This document shows, in pieces, positions 1 through 10,958 of a stretch of DNA of 64,000 bases. Position 1 is the stretch's first letter. Every line of letters begins with the position of its first letter. The DNA is from an uncultured Paracoccaceae bacterium (lineage in GTDB: Bacteria > Pseudomonadota > Alphaproteobacteria > Rhodobacterales > Rhodobacteraceae): the NCBI GenBank assembly GCA_947489325.1, contig CANLDA010000001.1, forward strand, positions 434,001 to 498,000, read 5' to 3'. The translations under genes and the position numbers were made by a program. The notes below the pieces were generated by a model. That model was not told the origin of the DNA and made no database searches. It saw only the letters and a list, made by a program, of their open reading frames with translations.

Positions 1-125
1 GGACGCCGCAATACATGCGCGTGCTGCCCGCCCTGGCAAGAATCACCTCGATCATTCGAGGAACCCGTTTGGGCAGTGGTACGCTTTTTGAAACTGAACC
101 AAACTAAGACAAGGGTCTGAGATTC

Positions 126-389
126 ATGGCAAATACTCCCCAAGCGAAGAAACGCGCCCGTCAGAACGAACGCCGTTTCGCCGTAAACAAAGCGCGTCGT
201 TCGCGTATCCGTACATATCTGCGCAAAGTCGAAGAAGCGATCGATTCTGGCGACAAGGCAGTGGCAACCGAAGCTTTGAAAGCTGCACAGCCAGAGCTGA
301 TGCGCGGCGTGACCAAAGGCGTTTTCCACAAGAACACAGCGTCGCGCAAAATGTCGCGCCTGTCGGCTCGCGTCAAAGCTCTCGCCTGA
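126..389 (+). CDS. rpsT: 30S ribosomal protein S20
   Basis: S20 binds 16S rRNA directly and helps assemble the small subunit. The 87-residue product has the usual family length, is rich in Lys and Arg, and opens with the typical basic start [17 protein letters not shown] followed by long helices with evenly spaced basic residues. An AAGGG ribosome binding site lies about ten bases before the ATG. The gene ends just before a strong terminator, so it is probably transcribed alone or as the last gene of an upstream unit; the 125 bases before it contain no recognisable coding sequence. rpsT next to dnaA is a normal arrangement in Rhodobacterales. Confidence 0.97.
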   Translation: MANTPQAKKRARQNERRFAVNKARRSRIRTYLRKVEEAIDSGDKAVATEALKAAQPELMRGVTKGVFHKNTASRKMSRLSARVKALA

Positions 390-415
390 GTTTTTTCCCC
401 GCAAGTCATTGAACA

Positions 416-449
416 AAAAGGCGCTGCTTCGGCAGCGCCTTTTCTTTTG
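416..449 (+). terminator. Rho-independent terminator of rpsT
   Basis: An eight-base perfect stem, GGCGCTGC at 420-427 and GCAGCGCC at 432-439, closes on a stable TTCG tetraloop and is followed by TTTTCTTTT. It sits 30 bases after the rpsT stop. Confidence 0.93.
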
Positions 450-615
450 CCGCAACTGCGAGAGATTCTTTTTCGCAAATCTCCGAGTCAAGTTCGAAGA
501 TCGGTTGCCCGAGCACTGTTGATGTTGCTAGTTTTGTCTTGCGATTCACATCGCCGTCGGGGGGACAGACACCAAAACAGCACGCTTTTATCAGCAGAGC
601 TACATCTCATTTGGT

Positions 616-634
616 GAACAACTTAAAGTTGTTC
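616..634. repeat. Perfect 19-base palindrome upstream of dnaA
   Basis: GAACAACTT at 616-624 and AAGTTGTTC at 626-634 are exact reverse complements around a single A. Such symmetry suits a dimeric repressor or activator. It is followed by TTTTG, so a weak hairpin (GAACAAC/GTTGTTC, five-base loop) is an alternative reading. It is not the direct-repeat GTTC-N7-GTTC SOS box of alphaproteobacteria. Confidence 0.5.
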
Positions 635-781
635 TTTTGCGCGTGAATTCGCGCATAGGCTGTTCATACTGCTCGCACATTCAGTGCGTGATACTTTTGC
701 CAATCCGTTGGGCCTGCGCCCATCGGTGTTGGGTATTATGTGTCACTGCTCTGGGGGGAAATGTACGAGAATGCGGTTGTG

Positions 782-847
782 ACGACGTCAAAGGGGAGGA
801 CGTCGTACAGGGAATCGTCGGGAATGGGACCATGGGCCGAGAGGCCC
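782..847 (+). promoter_or_regulatory. Two hairpins in the dnaA leader
   Basis: ACGACGTC at 782-789 pairs with GACGTCGT at 799-806 around a nine-base loop that itself contains AAAGGGGAG. A second hairpin, GGGCC at 834-838 and GGCCC at 843-847, closes on a GAGA (GNRA-type) tetraloop. The second ends 32 bases before the dnaA ATG. Neither has a following T-run, so they look like leader structure or binding sites rather than terminators. Confidence 0.4.
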
Positions 848-879
848 TAGTAAGACAAATGATGCGGAATCGGGGACGT

Positions 880-2253
880 ATGACACAAGAACTATGGGGC
901 GCGTTACAGCAGGATCTGCTTAAGACTGTTGGCCAAAACAATTATAAGACGTGGATTGAACCACTCGAATTTGCAAACCTGACAGACGGTGTTGCAACCT
1001 TTCATGTCCCAACAAATTTTGTAGGCAACTATGTGTCGCAGAATTTTGGTGATCTGATCGTGCATCGCATGGCAACTGCAGGTGAAAACGTGATGCGCGT
1101 GCATTTCCGTGTTGCCGCGAATGGCAGCAAAGCAAAGCCAGCCATGAAATCCGCAGCGACAAGCATTAATGCCTCAGATGCGATCACGACAACACACACA
1201 CACAAGGAAACGCTTCCTGGTGCGCCTTTGGACCCGCGTTTCACCTTCAACACCTTCATTGTCGGCAAGCCAAACGAATTGGCCAACGCTGCTGCGCGCC
1301 GTGTGGCCGAAGGTGGACCCGTCACCTTTAATCCGCTGTTTCTGTATGGCGGTGTCGGTTTGGGTAAAACCCACCTCATGCATGCCATTGCGTGGGAATT
1401 GCAGGTCCATCGCCCTGACTTGAACGTGCTGTATCTGTCGGCTGAACAATTCATGTATCGCTTTGTTCAGGCTCTGCGGGATCGCAAAATGATGGATTTC
1501 AAAGAACTGTTCCGCTCTGTCGATGTTCTGATGGTGGATGACGTTCAATTCATCGCAGGCAAAGACAGCACCCAAGAGGAGTTCTTTCACACGTTCAACG
1601 CGCTTGTGGACCAGAACAAACAGATCATCATTTCCGCAGATCGCGCGCCCGGCGAGATCAAGGATCTTGAAGACCGCATCAAATCTCGTTTGCAATGTGG
1701 TCTGGTTGTGGATTTGCACCCAACGGATTACGAATTGCGCCTGGGCATTCTGCAATCCAAAGTCGACCAATACCGCACGCAATATCCTGAATTGCAATTG
1801 GCCGATGGTGTGCTTGAATTCCTTGCGCATCGCATTTCGACCAACGTCCGTGTGCTTGAGGGCGCTTTGACACGTCTTTTTGCTTTTGCATCGCTTGTGG
1901 GTCGCGAAATCACGATGGACCTGACACAAGATTGCCTGTCTGATGTGCTGCGCGCATCCGAGCGCAAAGTGTCGGTCGAGGAAATCCAACGTAAGGTCGC
2001 AGAGCATTACAACATCCGTCTGTCCGAAATGATCGGCCCCAAACGTGTGCGCACCTTTGCACGCCCACGTCAGGTGGCGATGTATCTGTGCAAGCAGCTA
2101 ACCAGCCGGTCTTTGCCAGAAATCGGCCGTCGATTTGGTGGGCGCGATCACACAACGGTCATGCATGGCGTGAAGCGCATCGAAGAGTTGCGCGCCGCGG
2201 ATGGGCAGATCGCAGAAGACCTTGAATTGTTGCGCCGCGCACTGGAAGCATAA
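880..2253 (+). CDS. dnaA: Chromosomal replication initiator protein DnaA
   Basis: DnaA is the AAA+ ATPase that binds DnaA boxes, opens the origin and loads the helicase; it can also regulate transcription. From the ATG at 880 the product is 457 residues. It begins MTQELWGALQQDLLKTVG, a typical domain I of this order. Walker A GGVGLGKT is at about 157-164, Walker B with the Asp pair at 220-221, and the DNA-binding signature GGRDHTTVMHGVKRI at about 420-434. The frame is open upstream to a TTG at 637, but that part is unlike DnaA; ATG 862 is a possible alternative. Domain II (about 75-120) is low in complexity and includes a CA dinucleotide run. Confidence 0.96.
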   Translation: MTQELWGALQQDLLKTVGQNNYKTWIEPLEFANLTDGVATFHVPTNFVGNYVSQNFGDLIVHRMATAGENVMRVHFRVAANGSKAKPAMKSAATSINASDAITTTHTHKETLPGAPLDPRFTFNTFIVGKPNELANAAARRVAEGGPVTFNPLFLYGGVGLGKTHLMHAIAWELQVHRPDLNVLYLSAEQFMYRFVQALRDRKMMDFKELFRSVDVLMVDDVQFIAGKDSTQEEFFHTFNALVDQNKQIIISADRAPGEIKDLEDRIKSRLQCGLVVDLHPTDYELRLGILQSKVDQYRTQYPELQLADGVLEFLAHRISTNVRVLEGALTRLFAFASLVGREITMDLTQDCLSDVLRASERKVSVEEIQRKVAEHYNIRLSEMIGPKRVRTFARPRQVAMYLCKQLTSRSLPEIGRRFGGRDHTTVMHGVKRIEELRAADGQIAEDLELLRRALEA

Positions 2254-2274
2254 GGTCAGATAATCACAGATAAT

Positions 2275-2303
2275 GCGGGTCCATTTGGGCCCGCTTTTCT
2301 TTT
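2275..2303 (+). terminator. Rho-independent terminator of dnaA
   Basis: GCGGGTCC at 2275-2282 pairs with GGGCCCGC at 2287-2294 (one G-T pair) around ATTT, followed by TTTTCTTTT. It separates dnaA from dnaN, so dnaN should have its own promoter in 2304-2400. Confidence 0.9.
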
Positions 2304-2408
2304 GCGGCCTTGACGCCCCCATCTTTACAGCCGACAAAAGCAAAAAAGTCTTGTGCCACTTGGGGAAACAGGTAGTTTGCCTATCCCGGCACTGCGGAGG
2401 AACTAGGT

Positions 2409-3527
2409 ATGAAGATCAGCATTGAACGCGGCACTTTGCTCAAGGCAGTTTCTCAAGCTCAATCAGTTGTTGAGCGGCGAAACACCATTCCGATCCTTGC
2501 AAATGTGTTGATCGAAGCCGAAGGCGACACGGCACAATTCCGCGCCACCGACCTAGATATCGAGGTCGTGGACAAGGCAAACGCTCATGTGGAGCGCGCA
2601 GGCGCAACCACGGTGTCAGCCACAACATTGCATGAAATCGTGCGCAAGCTGCCAGATGGCGCGCTTGTTACGCTATCCGACGACGGAACATCTGGTCGTC
2701 TGACAGTAGAGGCCGGGCGGTCGAATTTCTCTTTAGCAACGCTGCCAAAAGAGGATTTCCCGATCATGGCGTCCTCTGAATATCAATCAAACTTCTCAGC
2801 CCCTGCTGCAACGCTGCGCCGCCTGTTTGATAAATCCAAATTCGCGATCTCGACTGAAGAGACTCGGTATTATCTGAACGGCGTCTATATGCATATCTCC
2901 GATGCTGATGGCGGCAAGGTACTGCGCTGTGTGGCAACCGATGGTCATCGTCTGGCGCGCATTGATGCCGATCTGCCCGATGGGGCTGCGGATATGCCCG
3001 GCGTTATCGTGCCACGTAAAACCGTTGGTGAATTGCGCAAGCTACTGGACGACGACGAAATGCAAATCGCCGTAAGCGTCAGCGAAACCAAGGTGCGGTT
3101 TGCCACGCCTGACATTACCCTGACGTCCAAAGTGATCGATGGAACATTCCCGGACTACACGCGTGTTATTCCACAGGGCAACACTCGTAAACTCGAAGTG
3201 GATGCCAGCGATTTTGCCAAGGCCGTGGACCGTGTGGCAACAGTTTCATCCGAACGCTCTCGCGCCGTAAAACTGTCTTTGGACGAAGACCGCCTAATTC
3301 TGTCGGTCAACGCACCTGACAGCGGCGCCGCCGAAGAAGAGCTGGCCGTCGCCTATAATGATGAACGTCTGGAAATCGGTTTCAACGCGAAATACCTGCT
3401 GGAAATCGCCAGCCAAGTGGACCGCGAGAATGCTGTGTTCATGTTCAATTCAGCGGGCGATCCAACCCTGATGCGCGAAGGCAATGACACCACGGCGGTT
3501 TACGTTGTGATGCCAATGCGGGTTTGA
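2409..3527 (+). CDS. dnaN: DNA polymerase III sliding clamp (beta subunit)
   Basis: The beta clamp is a dimeric ring that tethers DNA polymerase III and other enzymes to DNA. The 372-residue product matches the family length and starts MKISIERGTLLKAVSQAQSV. It shows the three-fold clamp organisation, the conserved ATDGHRLA segment near residue 180, and ends in VYVVMPMRV, the usual C-terminal strand. A strong GGAGG site lies nine bases before the ATG. It lies between the dnaA terminator and recF, the common replication-gene order. Confidence 0.97.
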   Translation: MKISIERGTLLKAVSQAQSVVERRNTIPILANVLIEAEGDTAQFRATDLDIEVVDKANAHVERAGATTVSATTLHEIVRKLPDGALVTLSDDGTSGRLTVEAGRSNFSLATLPKEDFPIMASSEYQSNFSAPAATLRRLFDKSKFAISTEETRYYLNGVYMHISDADGGKVLRCVATDGHRLARIDADLPDGAADMPGVIVPRKTVGELRKLLDDDEMQIAVSVSETKVRFATPDITLTSKVIDGTFPDYTRVIPQGNTRKLEVDASDFAKAVDRVATVSSERSRAVKLSLDEDRLILSVNAPDSGAAEEELAVAYNDERLEIGFNAKYLLEIASQVDRENAVFMFNSAGDPTLMREGNDTTAVYVVMPMRV

Positions 3528-3582
3528 TTGGCCTGCGCCAATACCTGCGGCGCGCGTATTTTTAGAACAATGAAAGGGCGTC

Positions 3583-4695
3583 ATGGCGTCTTTGCATCTG
3601 ACAAGCCTGACGCTGTCGCATTTTCGTTCCCATAAAAAGGGCGCCTTGGTCTGTGACGGGCGCCCTATTGCCATTCATGGCCCCAATGGCGCAGGCAAAA
3701 CCAATGTGCTTGAGGCGGTATCGCTGTTTTCGCCCGGTCGCGGCATTCGCCGTGCAAGCGCCGAGGATATGACCCGCCGCCCCGAGGCAGTAGGTTGGAA
3801 GCTGTCGGGGTTGTTGCAGTCCCCTGCCGGGGTTCAGGAAATCGACATTCGTTCCCAACAGGGTGCTGCCCGACAAGTGCACATCAATGAAAAATCAGCC
3901 CCGCAGACACGGCTGGGCGAGGTGTGCCGCATTCTCTGGCTGGTCCCTGCGATGGACCGCTTGTGGATCGAAGGAGCCGAAGGGCGACGACGGTTTTTGG
4001 ATCGCATGGCGTTGAGCTTTTTTCCTGCCCACGCCGGGGCGTCTTTGACCTATGAAAAAGCCATGCGGGAACGAAATCGTCTGCTCAAGGATCAGATACG
4101 CGATCCGTCATGGTACGAGGCGCTGGAAACACAGATGGCGCTGGCCGCATGCGTGATACAGGCCAACCGGCAGGCAACTGTAAACCATTTGCGGGCCGCA
4201 CAGTCGGAAGCCACCACAGCCTTTCCTGTGGCAGAGTTGGATCTGGAGCAGGTTGAAGGTGCCATGCCTGAAACAGCGGATGATTTCCGATTTGCCTTTG
4301 CCGAGAGCCGCACGCGGGATTTGATGGCGGGACGCACCCTTGTGGGGCCGCATCGCAGTGATCTCTATGCCGCCTATGCGGCCAAAGGTGTTCCAGCATC
4401 GGAATGCTCGACTGGAGAACAGAAAGCGCTGTTGATTTCGCTTATCCTTGCCAATGCGCGGGCCTTGGCGGCCGATTTTGGCGCCCCTCCAATCCTGTTG
4501 TTGGATGAGGTTGCCGCCCACCTTGACCCCAACCGCCGCGCCGCGCTGTACGATGAGATTTGCACGCTTGGGGCGCAGGCGTGGATGACAGGGACGGAAC
4601 CTGCATTATTTGCAGATTTGGGCGATCGGGCGCAATATCTGCGCGTAACTGACAACGATGGTACAAGCCAGATCGACACAGGGATGCCCACATGA
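3583..4695 (+). CDS. recF: DNA replication and repair protein RecF
   Basis: RecF is an SMC-like ATPase that helps load RecA at single-strand gaps. The 370-residue product has Walker A GPNGAGKTNVLEAV at about residue 30-45, the ABC-type signature STGEQKALL near 270, and Walker B ILLLDEVAAHLDPNRR near 305, all as expected. It follows dnaN by 55 bases. Its stop overlaps the start of the next gene in ATGA, so the glyoxalase-like gene is translationally coupled to it. Confidence 0.95.
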   Translation: MASLHLTSLTLSHFRSHKKGALVCDGRPIAIHGPNGAGKTNVLEAVSLFSPGRGIRRASAEDMTRRPEAVGWKLSGLLQSPAGVQEIDIRSQQGAARQVHINEKSAPQTRLGEVCRILWLVPAMDRLWIEGAEGRRRFLDRMALSFFPAHAGASLTYEKAMRERNRLLKDQIRDPSWYEALETQMALAACVIQANRQATVNHLRAAQSEATTAFPVAELDLEQVEGAMPETADDFRFAFAESRTRDLMAGRTLVGPHRSDLYAAYAAKGVPASECSTGEQKALLISLILANARALAADFGAPPILLLDEVAAHLDPNRRAALYDEICTLGAQAWMTGTEPALFADLGDRAQYLRVTDNDGTSQIDTGMPT

Positions 4696-5114
4696 CCCCA
4701 CAACGCGTCACCCTGATCACGCTTGGTGTTTCTGACCTTGAGCGCGCAAAGGGGTTTTACACCGATCTTGGGTGGCTCCCGAAGCACGAGCTGGAAGGCG
4801 TGGTTTTTTATCAACTAAATGGTCTGGCACTGGGGCTGTTTGGGCGCGATGCCCTTGCCCACGATCAGGGCCGTCCAGATGCCACACTTGGCACAGGTGC
4901 GATGACCCTTGCGCAGAACTTCACCACCGAGGCCGAAGTGGATGACGCCTTTGATGCCGCTTTGACAGCAGGAGCAAGTGAACTTAAGCGACCAACCAAG
5001 GTCTTTTGGGGTGGCTACTCTGGGTATTACACCGACCCCGATGGGCACGTTTGGGAGGTCGCGATGAACCCCTTTTGGCCATTGTCTAAAGACGGCTCTC
5101 TTACTCTGCCCTGA
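4692..5114 (+). CDS. Glyoxalase/bleomycin-resistance (VOC) family protein
   Basis: A single-domain vicinal-oxygen-chelate fold protein of 140 residues. It starts with the classical first strand-helix (VTLITLGVSDLERAKGFYTDLGW) and ends with YYTDPDGHVWEVAMNP, where the Asp-Pro-Asp-Gly-His turn and the Glu are typical of the metal-binding half. The substrate cannot be read from the sequence; such proteins include lactoylglutathione lyases, dioxygenases and antibiotic-binding proteins. The ATGA overlap with recF means it is probably made together with RecF, although no functional link is known. Confidence 0.85.
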   Translation: MTPQRVTLITLGVSDLERAKGFYTDLGWLPKHELEGVVFYQLNGLALGLFGRDALAHDQGRPDATLGTGAMTLAQNFTTEAEVDDAFDAALTAGASELKRPTKVFWGGYSGYYTDPDGHVWEVAMNPFWPLSKDGSLTLP

Positions 5115-5262
5115 AGGTAAGGCTGGCCCTTCTGACAAGTCACAGATCTTGACCGGCGATACCCTATCTCAAGAGGCGAAATTCCGCGCCTTTCATCCGC
5201 AGGAAAATCGCCGCAATCGCGTGACATCCCCCCCGCTGTCCGTTATAAATTCCAGTGAATAA

Positions 5263-7695
<2,433 letters not shown>

Positions 7696-8033
7696 TTCTG
7701 CGTAAAATCCGCGGTATGTCCCCTAATTGATCCAGCTGTTTTACATTGGTAATTCGGCTGGATTACCTTTCTGCCTTTCGGGCAGATGGATGCCCCAGTA
7801 TTTGACCTCCAAACCTCAGGTCACCAAAAGCAAAAGCTCCCATCGCTTCCTGCCATTTAATCAGGCGCACCACAGAAAGCGCGTTGGCGAAGTGGGCGCA
7901 AGCATTGCATCTGGGTTTGTGCCCACATCCGGCAGGATCATCGCCCCGTTTTAGAAAGGTTCGTAAAACTTTGATTGACAGAATGGTTGGGCAGCCTACT
8001 TTTTGACAAACAAATTCTTATGCAAGAGGTCGA
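7696..8033. other. Intergenic region after gyrB, no gene seen
   Basis: The 338 bases between gyrB and the LysR gene contain one 75-codon open frame (7727-7954), which lacks a ribosome binding site and has no recognisable protein character. A hairpin just after gyrB (7730-7763) may end its transcript, and the promoter of the LysR gene should lie near the end of the stretch. Confidence 0.5.
7730..7763 (+). terminator. Possible gyrB terminator hairpin
   Basis: ATCCAGC at 7730-7736 pairs with GCTGGAT at 7757-7763. Inside, TTAC at 7741-7744 pairs with GTAA at 7749-7752 around ATTG, giving a two-part stem. The following sequence (TACCTTTCTG) is only weakly T-rich, so termination is uncertain. Confidence 0.35.
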
Positions 8034-9008
8034 ATGAGCCGTTCTTTGCAAACCCGGCTTAAACATCTGGGACCAAACGAATTATCCAAGCTGGAACCCG
8101 TTGGGTTTGACAGCAACAGAATGCGACGCAGTTTGCCGCCCTTACAAACGCTCGTCGCTTTCGAAGCGGCGGCCCGGTTGCGCAGCTTTACGTTGGCGGC
8201 CTCAGAACTGAACCTCACTCAGCCAGCTATTTCTCAACAGGTTAAACTTCTTGAAACGCGGCTTGGCGTGGCACTGTTTCGACGCAGCAACAATCAGATT
8301 GTTTTGACCGAACAGGGTGAATATTTTTCTGAAACCGTCGGTGAGATGCTCGATCATCTAAGCGAAAGCGTCCATGAACTGCGACCTGAAGGTGGGCGAA
8401 CATCCCTGACCGTCAGCTTGCTGCCGTCTTTTGCATCTACTTGGTTCGCAACGAGATCCGGGCGATTTACAGCGCACAACCCCACAATTGACTTGATCGC
8501 CTTATCCACGGTTGCACGAACCGAATTTGGTCAAGAAGGTGCAGATGTTGCGATCCGTTGGGGGTCCGGGGGATCGAGTGACCTTTATGAAGAAAAACTT
8601 TTAGAGGAAACCCACCTGCTGGTGGCATCAACACAGATTGCCACATCTTTGGGCGAGGCTCCGTCTTTGGAGGATCTCAAAGGAGTGCCATTTGTTCACG
8701 ACACCAATTTCAGCGAATGGCGCGCAGTGATTGAGTCGAATGGAGGCAATCCTGATGACTTTGATCGAGGGCAGTATTTTGGGGACGCCAGCGCGTCACT
8801 GACGGCCATCGTTTCCGGGCACGGCGTTGGTGTTGTACGTGATGTGGTGGCTGGCCATCTGCTGAAAACTGGACAATTGGTCCGGCTGCCTTTCAAATCT
8901 GTCAAAGGGCCGCATTCATATTTCTTTTTGTGTCCAAAAGGTCGAATAGATCAACCAAGGGTACAGGCTTTTTTGTCTTGGTTGCGGTCAGAGGTGCAAT
9001 ACGCATAA
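8034..9008 (+). CDS. LysR family transcriptional regulator, GcvA-like
   Basis: A 324-residue LysR-type regulator. The winged helix-turn-helix is at about residues 34-92 (FEAAARLRSFTLAASELN, then LTQPAISQQVKLLE), followed by a periplasmic-binding-protein-like effector domain. The form is closest to the GcvA/AmpR branch. I chose 8034 because AAGAGGT lies five bases before it; the internal ATG at 8121 has no such site. It stands 96 bases upstream of a co-oriented monooxygenase-dehydrogenase set and may regulate it, which is inference from position only. Confidence 0.9.
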   Translation: MSRSLQTRLKHLGPNELSKLEPVGFDSNRMRRSLPPLQTLVAFEAAARLRSFTLAASELNLTQPAISQQVKLLETRLGVALFRRSNNQIVLTEQGEYFSETVGEMLDHLSESVHELRPEGGRTSLTVSLLPSFASTWFATRSGRFTAHNPTIDLIALSTVARTEFGQEGADVAIRWGSGGSSDLYEEKLLEETHLLVASTQIATSLGEAPSLEDLKGVPFVHDTNFSEWRAVIESNGGNPDDFDRGQYFGDASASLTAIVSGHGVGVVRDVVAGHLLKTGQLVRLPFKSVKGPHSYFFLCPKGRIDQPRVQAFLSWLRSEVQYA

Positions 9009-9104
9009 GTATTTCTTTGCCAACACCCAAGGATTCATCATTTGGACAAGGCGCATATCTCGGGGACACTCTGTGCAACGCAACGCAGGCACGGAGATCC
9101 AAAG

Positions 9105-10166
9105 ATGGAGTTTTCCCTTTTCAATCTGATGACCAAACCTGTGGATGGATCAAGCCACGCAGATGTGTTTCAGCAGATGCGCACCATGACGCAAATGGTG
9201 GATGACGCAGGATTTGATGTGGCGTGGTTTGCTGAACATCATTTGTCCAACTATTGCATTTCGCCCTCCCCTCTTATGACCACCGCCCATATGGCAGGTC
9301 AGACCAAGCGCATAAAGTTAGGCCCCGCCGTTGTAGTGTTACCCTTTTACGAGCCTCTCCGACTGGTCGAAGATATCTGCCTGACAGATCAACTGACCGA
9401 AGGGCGGTTGGTTCTGGGATTGGGCACAGGGTATCAGCCGCGCGAATTCAGAAAGTTCGGATTTGAGATCAATGATCGCCTGAGGCGTGGCCTAGAAATT
9501 TGGGACTGTATCGAACAGGGCGTTTATAATGGCACCGTCAATTACCATGGAGAGCATATTCAGATTGACGATGCCGCCCTGTCCATTGCGCCACGCCAAG
9601 ATCGCATACGCACATTCGCAGTCGGCAATGCCCCAGAAATGCGACAAAAAATGATTGATTATAAGGCGGAAACCCTGACGACACCTGCCCTTGGCCCCAA
9701 CACAATTGTTGAAATGGCGCGCGGACTTTACAAAGAAACACGCGCAGAAAATGGGTTAAGCGGTGATACCTTTCCATTTGCTGTGCAGCGGTATGTCTAT
9801 GTGGCAAAAGATAAGACCGATGCTCGCGCTGCCGCTGAACAGGTGCTGATCCACGCCCGTATGGCCAACAACATGCGCAGGCCAGATCCGCTTATGCAGG
9901 GGGCTGATTTGCAAATCGTCCCATTTGAAAACGAACCGGACATCGACACCATTCTGGAGCGTGCAATTATCGGCGATGTCCAAGAGGTAACACGCCGTAT
10001 CGTTGCCGAAGCACGAGAGTTCGGCATCACCCATCTGAGTGTTTTCATGCAGATCGCATCCATTCCATTTGCCAATACGTTGCGATCGCTAGACCTGTTC
10101 TGCGATCAGGTGATGCCTGCCGTAAAGACAGCCCTTGAGACAGACAAATCGGGGCTGCCATCATGA
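9105..10166 (+). CDS. Luciferase-like flavin-dependent monooxygenase
   Basis: An LLM-class TIM-barrel oxidoreductase of 353 residues using reduced flavin and oxygen. It opens EFSLFNLMTKPVDG and contains the FAEHHLSNY segment near residue 45 and LVLGLGTGYQPREF near 105, both typical of bacterial luciferase-type alkanal and dibenzothiophene-like monooxygenases. The start at 9105 has GGAG eight bases upstream; a start at 9042 would only add 21 unlike residues. The gene overlaps the next dehydrogenase by four bases (ATGA), so both are translated together. Its substrate is unknown. Confidence 0.85.
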   Translation: MEFSLFNLMTKPVDGSSHADVFQQMRTMTQMVDDAGFDVAWFAEHHLSNYCISPSPLMTTAHMAGQTKRIKLGPAVVVLPFYEPLRLVEDICLTDQLTEGRLVLGLGTGYQPREFRKFGFEINDRLRRGLEIWDCIEQGVYNGTVNYHGEHIQIDDAALSIAPRQDRIRTFAVGNAPEMRQKMIDYKAETLTTPALGPNTIVEMARGLYKETRAENGLSGDTFPFAVQRYVYVAKDKTDARAAAEQVLIHARMANNMRRPDPLMQGADLQIVPFENEPDIDTILERAIIGDVQEVTRRIVAEAREFGITHLSVFMQIASIPFANTLRSLDLFCDQVMPAVKTALETDKSGLPS

Positions 10167-10954
10167 GCGCGCCCAACTTTTCACTGGCTGGAAAAACGAT
10201 CCTTATAACCGGTGCTGCACGTGGATTAGGGGCAGCAATGGCTGAAACATGCGCAGCACAAGGTGCGCAGATATGCCTGCAGGATTTGAATGCCGAAGGG
10301 GTTCACGCCACAGCCGACGCATTCCGGGCCAAAGGATACAACGTTACGACCACCGCATTCGATCTGACCGATTTTGCAGCCTGTGAGGCATGGATCAAAG
10401 ACAGCGCCGCCCAAAACGGTGGCATATGGGGTCTGATCAACAACGCCGGAATTACCAATCATGGACATGTCACAGATCAGACCGTTGATGATTATCGCTC
10501 GATCTACGATCTGCACGTCTTTGCGCCCTTTGTTTTGGCGCGCGAGGCAGGGAAGATCATGCAGCTAAACCCCGGCCCGCAACGTGGTCGCATCGTTTCA
10601 GTTTCATCAATTGCCGCGACGCACCCACGCCCCGGCATCGGCAACTACGCTTCGTCCAAGGCGGCGATTGCGGGATTAACCCGCTCGCTTGCTGCGGATT
10701 TTGGGGCAAACGGAATTTGTGCCAATGCCATCGCGCCGGGGTATGTGCTGACGGAAATGAATCGCAAAATTCTAAGCGATGATGCTTTTGTGCGAAGAAT
10801 TGAAAACCGCACCCCTGCCGCGCGGTGGGCCGATCCAGCCGAAATCGCCGCTCCGGTGGCATTCCTGATGTCCGAGGCCTCGTCCTATATCAACGGGCAA
10901 CTGCTGGCAGTGGACGGCGGCATGAATGCCTTTTTACAATCAAACGAGGCGTAG
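10163..10954 (+). CDS. Short-chain dehydrogenase/reductase
   Basis: A classical SDR of 263 residues: cofactor motif TGAARGLGAA near residue 17, NNAG near 93, catalytic Ser in VSVSSIAA and YASSKAA with the Tyr-x3-Lys pair near 163. The C-terminal NGQLLAVDGGM is standard. It is coupled by ATGA to the flavin monooxygenase upstream, and four bases separate it from a second SDR. The trio suggests oxidation of a small carbonyl or alcohol substrate, but which one cannot be read. Confidence 0.9.
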   Translation: MSAPNFSLAGKTILITGAARGLGAAMAETCAAQGAQICLQDLNAEGVHATADAFRAKGYNVTTTAFDLTDFAACEAWIKDSAAQNGGIWGLINNAGITNHGHVTDQTVDDYRSIYDLHVFAPFVLAREAGKIMQLNPGPQRGRIVSVSSIAATHPRPGIGNYASSKAAIAGLTRSLAADFGANGICANAIAPGYVLTEMNRKILSDDAFVRRIENRTPAARWADPAEIAAPVAFLMSEASSYINGQLLAVDGGMNAFLQSNEA

Positions 10955-10958
10955 AATT

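Larger units (their letters stand above)
450..879 (+). promoter_or_regulatory. Long dnaA upstream region and leader
   Basis: This 430-base stretch separates the rpsT terminator from the chosen dnaA start and holds no supported gene. Reading frames open back to 637, but that extension (many Cys, Arg and Trp, TTG start) does not look like DnaA. It contains a perfect 19-base palindrome (616-634) and two hairpins (782-806 and 834-847) close to the start codon. I saw no perfect TTATCCACA-type DnaA box by eye on either strand, so I do not call an origin here. Promoters must lie in it but I cannot place them reliably. Confidence 0.6.

Noticed and set aside
1-125. End of an upstream gene before rpsT
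   Set aside because: All three forward frames were read and none gives a recognisable protein end.
637-879. N-terminal extension of DnaA from a TTG at 637
   Set aside because: The extra 81 residues are rich in Cys and Trp, unlike DnaA, and the ATG at 880 gives the family-typical start and length.
450-879. Chromosomal origin (oriC) upstream of dnaA
   Set aside because: No perfect DnaA boxes or AT-rich unwinding element were found by eye; TTATCAGCA-like matches differ at two positions. A matrix scan would be needed.
1174-2007. Long antisense open frame across dnaA
   Set aside because: It is the mirror of a strongly coding gene; its translation has no protein-like character.
7727-7954. 75-codon open frame after gyrB
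   Set aside because: No ribosome binding site, no signal or domain, and it overlaps the likely gyrB terminator hairpin.
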